Below, piece by piece: positions 7,227 to 10,227 of a stretch of 10,227 nt of DNA. Positions within the stretch are counted from its first letter, which is position 1. Every line of letters begins with the position of its first letter. The position numbers were made by a program, and so were the translations under genes. The stretch comes from CAYSBK01 sp964429265 (lineage in GTDB: Bacteria > Planctomycetota > Phycisphaerae > Sedimentisphaerales > Anaerobacaceae): NCBI GenBank assembly GCA_964429265.1, contig CAYSBK010000079.1, forward strand, positions 1-10,227, in the 5' to 3' direction. Under the pieces are notes generated by a model. The model saw only the letters and a program-made list of their open reading frames with translations. It had not been told where the DNA came from and ran no database searches.

Positions 7227-9623
7227 TTACCTGGTTAAACGTACCCTGTGCTTGCCCGCAGAGGCGGCGAGCTTGATGTTTGCCGTCGGAATCTTGTCGT
7301 TGCCGTAAAAGCAGCCGGGGCCGTAGTACCAGCCGGCGGTTGACTTGTCATAGTCGGTTTTTGCCTGCAACCTCGGCAACGGTTTTGAGTCGGCCGTGAC
7401 CGAAGAAGGCTCCTTTGCACAGTGAACCCACAATTCAAAATTGTGCGGCGACGGGCCGATGGTTATCTCGATTCCATCATCGGCCGGGACACAGCGAATT
7501 GCGGTCTGGACAACCGGGCTTTGAGCAGGCGATTGGCGGTCATAAAGGATGTAGCTGGAGGCACGTTTCGTATCCGGATAGATATCGAGCGTTATCGGGT
7601 CGGGCTGCTTCTCGTAGATGTAGTTCATCTCGGGCATCATCGGGATTACGGCGCCTGCCTTTACGAACATCGGCAGGCCCGCCCGCGAGTAAAGGGGTGC
7701 ATCGACGGTGACGGTGGCGGGGCCTTCGTATATTCTTCCGGTCCAGTAATGAATCCAGGTGCCCCGGGGCAGGTATACGTCCCACTTGTCGGTTTTTTCC
7801 AGAACGGGGGCGACCAGAATCTGTCTTCCGAACATAAACTCGAAGTCCCTGGTGTAGGTTTTGGTATCGTGTTGGTAGTCGAAGACAAGCGGAGCAAGGA
7901 TCGGCCGGCCGGTCAGATGCGCCTCGATGGCGGCGGAATAGATGTAGGGATGCAGCCGGTAGCGCAGCCTGAGAAAATCCCTCATCAGGTCCTGCTGTTG
8001 GGGCGGCAGGGTCCAGGGTATCTTGGCGCTTCGGTCGCCGTCGCCCTGAAATTTGCTGATGGGAATGATGGGGATGATGTTGATGGTTCTGCGTATGATG
8101 TTTTGCTCTTCGAGGGGGTCTTTTCCGCCGCGGTCGACGAACCCACCGAGGTCGACGGCGATGGCTGCGAAACCGGCCAGGCCGCCGTTGCGAATAAAGT
8201 TGAGGTCGATGGGCAGAAACTCCAGTCCGTGCGAGAGGTCGCCGGGCCAGGGTATGATGTATCGATGTCCGCCGATGGGACCGGCCCGGCTTATGACGGG
8301 CCTGCCGTGCAGTCCGAGTTTTTCCATACCGTCCACGACGTTCTTGGCCCACAGCGACCCGAACAATTCGTGGGCTTCGTAGCCGTTGGCCAGTTTTTTC
8401 TTGCCGGTATAGTTAAACGACCTCTCGGCGTTATCCTGCCGCCAGAAGTCCATACCATCGAGCACCCTGGGTACGTGAAGCGACCAGTACTCGGCGCAAA
8501 TCTCTTTGACGGTCGGGTCGTACTTTTTCCAGTCGTACAAGTCGCGGTCGAAAAGGGCGCAACTGAAGCCGGTCTTGAAACCAAGCTTGTCCACAACTTC
8601 GTACATTTTCTTGTACTCGGCGAAACTCTCCTCCCAGGCGAAGTTCTTGCCCAGGGCCTGGTGGTCCATAATCAATACGTCGCACGGCCAGCCGCCCCGG
8701 CGATACTTCCGTGCCACCTCCATTACCGTCTCGGCCGTCCAGGTGCAGCAGTGGTGCTGGATGTGGCCGAAGAACCATTTTTCCGGGAGGATGGGTTTGC
8801 CGACGATGTCGGTGTATCTCTTGATTATCCTTGCGAACCGCGGGCCGTAGATGAAATAATAATCCATATCCCAGCCTTCCATCCGCCCGCTGGTGCCCTC
8901 GAAGCAGTATTCGCCGGCGGTGGTGCCCATCCGGAATGTAACGTCGTCGTCGAGGTTGTTGAAGAATATGCCGTAGCCCCTGCTGCTATAGAAAAACGGT
9001 ACCGGAAAGCCGCCGGTCTCGGCCTTGCTTTGCAGTTCGGTGGCGGTGCAGACGATCTGCCGGCCTCGCATATCCAGGGGATGGTTGTGAGCGCCGAAGC
9101 CGAAGAAGTGCTCATCATCCGAAAGCTTCATCGTCTCGTAAACCTTCGAGCCTTCGTAACCCAGGCCCGCATCGACAATCCCTTCCTTCTCCATCACCAG
9201 AACCCTGCCACGGACGTCGTAGAAGGCCAGCTTGAAGGGCTGTTTCCTGACCTTGAGGATAAGCTTCGGCGTCTTGATAGTGTAAACGAAGCCTTCAAGG
9301 TCGTAGTCGAAGCCTTCCGTCAGTTCGTACTTCGTGCCGGGCCAGTCGTAGGTGACAACCGCATACGGGCCGTTCTCGTCCAGGTGGAGGGTATCTTCCG
9401 GAAAGTCCTGGCCTGCCGGGGCCATATGGACGCGGACCAGGTCGCCGGTGAGGAGGCTGAGCCTGACCCTGCCGTTTTCGCAGTTGAACGTGATAGTTTG
9501 CTTATCTTTGGTGAAGTCCTTTACATCACCGATGATGGTGTAAGCCGGGGCACTGTCTGCCGCAGCCAGAACGAAAAAAGCCAAATACAGACCAAGCCGG
9601 ACTTTTATCTTGCAGCCACCCAT
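7227..9623 (-). CDS. Exported GH31 family alpha-glycosidase (alpha-xylosidase/alpha-glucosidase type)
   Basis: The 798-residue precursor has an N-terminal signal peptide: KIKVR, a hydrophobic stretch from Leu10, and a plausible cut after APA (residue 27). An N-terminal beta-sandwich (about 30-265) includes FFGFGAHNHPLDMRG and PFFYSSRGYGIFFN. In the barrel, GMDFWRQDNAER (390-401) gives nucleophile Asp397 by alignment with the TDFGE motif of YicI-type enzymes. ISRAG (444-448) and PWPGD (458-462) give Arg446 and acid/base Asp462. C-terminal beta domains carry LVAPVLE, YLPRGTWIHYWTG and AGAVIPM. The enzymes remove alpha-linked xylose, glucose or galactose with retention. The stretch MDHQALGKNFAWEESF (319-334), where other members bind the -1 sugar, is divergent, so the substrate is open. 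In-frame starts at 9671 (GTG) and 9668 (ATG) would add 15-16 residues before the signal peptide; I prefer 9623 for its normal signal sequence. No SusC/SusD genes accompany it. Confidence 0.9.
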   Translation of the reverse strand: MGGCKIKVRLGLYLAFFVLAAADSAPAYTIIGDVKDFTKDKQTITFNCENGRVRLSLLTGDLVRVHMAPAGQDFPEDTLHLDENGPYAVVTYDWPGTKYELTEGFDYDLEGFVYTIKTPKLILKVRKQPFKLAFYDVRGRVLVMEKEGIVDAGLGYEGSKVYETMKLSDDEHFFGFGAHNHPLDMRGRQIVCTATELQSKAETGGFPVPFFYSSRGYGIFFNNLDDDVTFRMGTTAGEYCFEGTSGRMEGWDMDYYFIYGPRFARIIKRYTDIVGKPILPEKWFFGHIQHHCCTWTAETVMEVARKYRRGGWPCDVLIMDHQALGKNFAWEESFAEYKKMYEVVDKLGFKTGFSCALFDRDLYDWKKYDPTVKEICAEYWSLHVPRVLDGMDFWRQDNAERSFNYTGKKKLANGYEAHELFGSLWAKNVVDGMEKLGLHGRPVISRAGPIGGHRYIIPWPGDLSHGLEFLPIDLNFIRNGGLAGFAAIAVDLGGFVDRGGKDPLEEQNIIRRTINIIPIIPISKFQGDGDRSAKIPWTLPPQQQDLMRDFLRLRYRLHPYIYSAAIEAHLTGRPILAPLVFDYQHDTKTYTRDFEFMFGRQILVAPVLEKTDKWDVYLPRGTWIHYWTGRIYEGPATVTVDAPLYSRAGLPMFVKAGAVIPMMPEMNYIYEKQPDPITLDIYPDTKRASSYILYDRQSPAQSPVVQTAIRCVPADDGIEITIGPSPHNFELWVHCAKEPSSVTADSKPLPRLQAKTDYDKSTAGWYYGPGCFYGNDKIPTANIKLAASAGKHRVRLTR

Positions 9624-9695
9624 AACCTTGTCCCGAAAACAGGAATCATCATCCACGTAGCGCCCCATCACAGTAGATACCGGCGCCTGGCGGCG

Positions 9696-9723
9696 ATTTT
9701 AGCGATTGGGCCGCGTCGGTCAA
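9696..9723 (-). promoter_or_regulatory. Sigma70-like promoter of the GH31-GH29 operon
   Basis: The minus strand carries TTGACC (9723-9718, 5 of 6 to consensus) and TAAAAT (9701-9696, 5 of 6) with 16-bp spacing. Transcription would start near 9689, about 65 nt before the preferred GH31 ATG at 9623 and 18-21 nt before the alternative starts. No operator is evident, although the start region is GC-rich and partly palindromic (GGCGCC, CGCCAGGCG). Confidence 0.6.
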
Positions 9724-9983
9724 CGATATTCAAAAGCCCGCCGGGAACGTCTGATGGAGACGGGGGTCCTGCGCAGCACGGTTGCGCTGGAGAGACTTGC
9801 CTTGAGCGAGCCTTGCCGAGGGCGGTTGATCGCTACGAAAATTCCTGGCCAGAAAAGCTGGTTATGCGTGCCCAGGGCGAAGCCAGCGGTGAACACTGCG
9901 ACTAAGATATGGCAATAACACACAGGATGCGTAGTAAACCGCCTGACCAGCGGCTTGGTTGCTGTATGTTTGACGTAGGTACA

Positions 9984-10023
9984 CTGTCATCGGCGCCGGT
10001 GCGAACCGGAGCATCACTGACAG
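9984..10023 (+). other. Nested hairpin with GNRA tetraloop, candidate structured RNA element
   Basis: CTGTCA (9984-9989) pairs perfectly with TGACAG (10018-10023). Inside, GCGCCGGTGCGAACCGGAGC folds as a 5-bp stem CCGGT/ACCGG closed by a GCGA tetraloop, with a G-A mismatch and two more G-C pairs below. The GNRA loop forms only when the plus strand is read, which suggests the transcribed strand. It superficially resembles part of a cobalamin riboswitch, but the other conserved boxes are missing. No downstream plus-strand gene is visible inside the window. Confidence 0.3.
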
Positions 10024-10100
10024 GCAGGGCCTGAGAGTCCTCTTTGCTACGGCGCTGGTTGTACGCAGATGGTTGACAGCTCAAGCGCTGGACTGTGAGG

Positions 10101-10226
10101 CTATTGTCCTGCAGCCTGCACTACATAGTATGTGACCGGCAAACTCAAGCAGCTTCCGTTGTCTAAGCAGAGCGTTGCTTGACCTTGTACGAGGCCGTGG
10201 TTACCCTCGCGTGTTACAATCTTCGA
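10101..10226 (-). CDS. Possible 3' end of a gene entering from the right edge (partial, 41 residues)
   Basis: One minus-strand frame is open from the window edge for 41 codons to a TAG at 10103-10101. It reads like ordinary protein in its last part (LSLPVTYYVVQAAGQ) and contains two cysteines (ATLCLDNGSC). Third-position G+C is about half, lower than expected for this genome, and a chance open frame of this length is plausible. I do not recognise a family. If real, it would end about 480 bp before the GH31 start and lie on the same strand. Confidence 0.22.
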   Translation of the reverse strand, partial: SKIVTREGNHGLVQGQATLCLDNGSCLSLPVTYYVVQAAGQ

Positions 10227-10227
10227 G

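Larger units (their letters stand above)
9724..10227. other. Gene-poor right end of the window
   Basis: No convincing complete gene lies here. Open frames of 60-70 codons occur on both strands (9706-9918 plus; 9720-9923 and 9902-10084 minus). They overlap one another, lack ribosome-binding sites and encode no recognisable domain, so I treat them as chance. The minus-strand frame at 9720-9923 starts with a short hydrophobic stretch (ILVAVFTAGFALG) but then turns into Arg/Ser-rich sequence. Base composition looks closer to balanced than in the neighbouring genes. A nested hairpin and a possible partial gene end are listed separately. Confidence 0.5.

Noticed and set aside
7422..9905. An 827-codon open frame on the plus strand
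   Set aside because: It is antisense to the GH31 gene over almost its whole length and in register with it. The GH31 frame has signal peptide, motifs and catalytic residues; the opposite frame has none. Such frames are common opposite GC-rich genes.
9990..10015. Minus-strand GGTTCGCACC as a tRNA T arm
   Set aside because: The stem closes on a 4-nt loop instead of 7, and no acceptor, D or anticodon arms surround it.
9991..10050. Possible cobalamin or TPP riboswitch (CCGGTGCGAACCGG and CTGAGA strings)
   Set aside because: The cobalamin core needs a GGGAA box, an AAUCCGG segment and a B12 box, which I do not find. The CTGAGA lacks the rest of the TPP aptamer. The resemblance is limited to one hairpin.

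Overview
The window is a chromosomal stretch of GC-rich bacterial DNA (very roughly 60% G+C by eye). It carries six full-length protein genes, one tRNA gene and a gene-poor right end. There is no sign of phage, plasmid, transposon or CRISPR. No gene fixes the taxonomy. Three things together make a Planctomycetota (Phycisphaerae-like) or related PVC bacterium my best guess: several start codons without a Shine-Dalgarno sequence, a divergent MnmE, and secreted GH31 and GH29 glycosidases with no SusC/SusD pair. This is inference, not demonstrated.

Left part (1-2765). On the minus strand a tRNA-Thr(CGU) gene is followed after only 2 nt by larE, the sulfur transferase that makes the nickel-pincer cofactor. 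On the plus strand mnmE, the tRNA-U34 modification GTPase, diverges from the tRNA. The 69-bp space between the tRNA and mnmE holds two back-to-back sigma70-like promoters whose -35 boxes overlap. The mnmE promoter lies so close to the ATG that its mRNA should be leaderless. mnmE and dnaK converge on a 123-bp gap containing a long inverted repeat that overlaps the mnmE stop codon, plus a second hairpin next to the dnaK stop.

Middle part (2766-5781). dnaK (Hsp70) is on the minus strand. Its leader carries a near-ideal sigma54 (-24/-12) promoter, which is unusual for a chaperone gene. Upstream on the same strand is an uncharacterised 212-residue protein with a basic helical N-terminus and a GAF-like domain. 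No HrcA/CIRCE element, grpE or dnaJ is visible.

Right part (5782-10227). A probable two-gene minus-strand operon encodes an exported GH31 alpha-glycosidase followed by an exported GH29 alpha-L-fucosidase-like enzyme. A good sigma70-like promoter precedes it. The pair would suit trimming of a fucosylated alpha-linked glycan outside the cytoplasmic membrane, for example xyloglucan-type side chains, but the substrate is not proven. The last ~500 bp hold no convincing complete gene. They contain a nested hairpin capped by a GNRA tetraloop and perhaps the 3' end of a minus-strand gene running off the window.

The observations most worth a second look are the tRNA-Thr/larE dicistron, the sigma54 promoter of dnaK, the overlapping divergent promoters with a leaderless mnmE, and the altered catalytic residues in MnmE and GH29.
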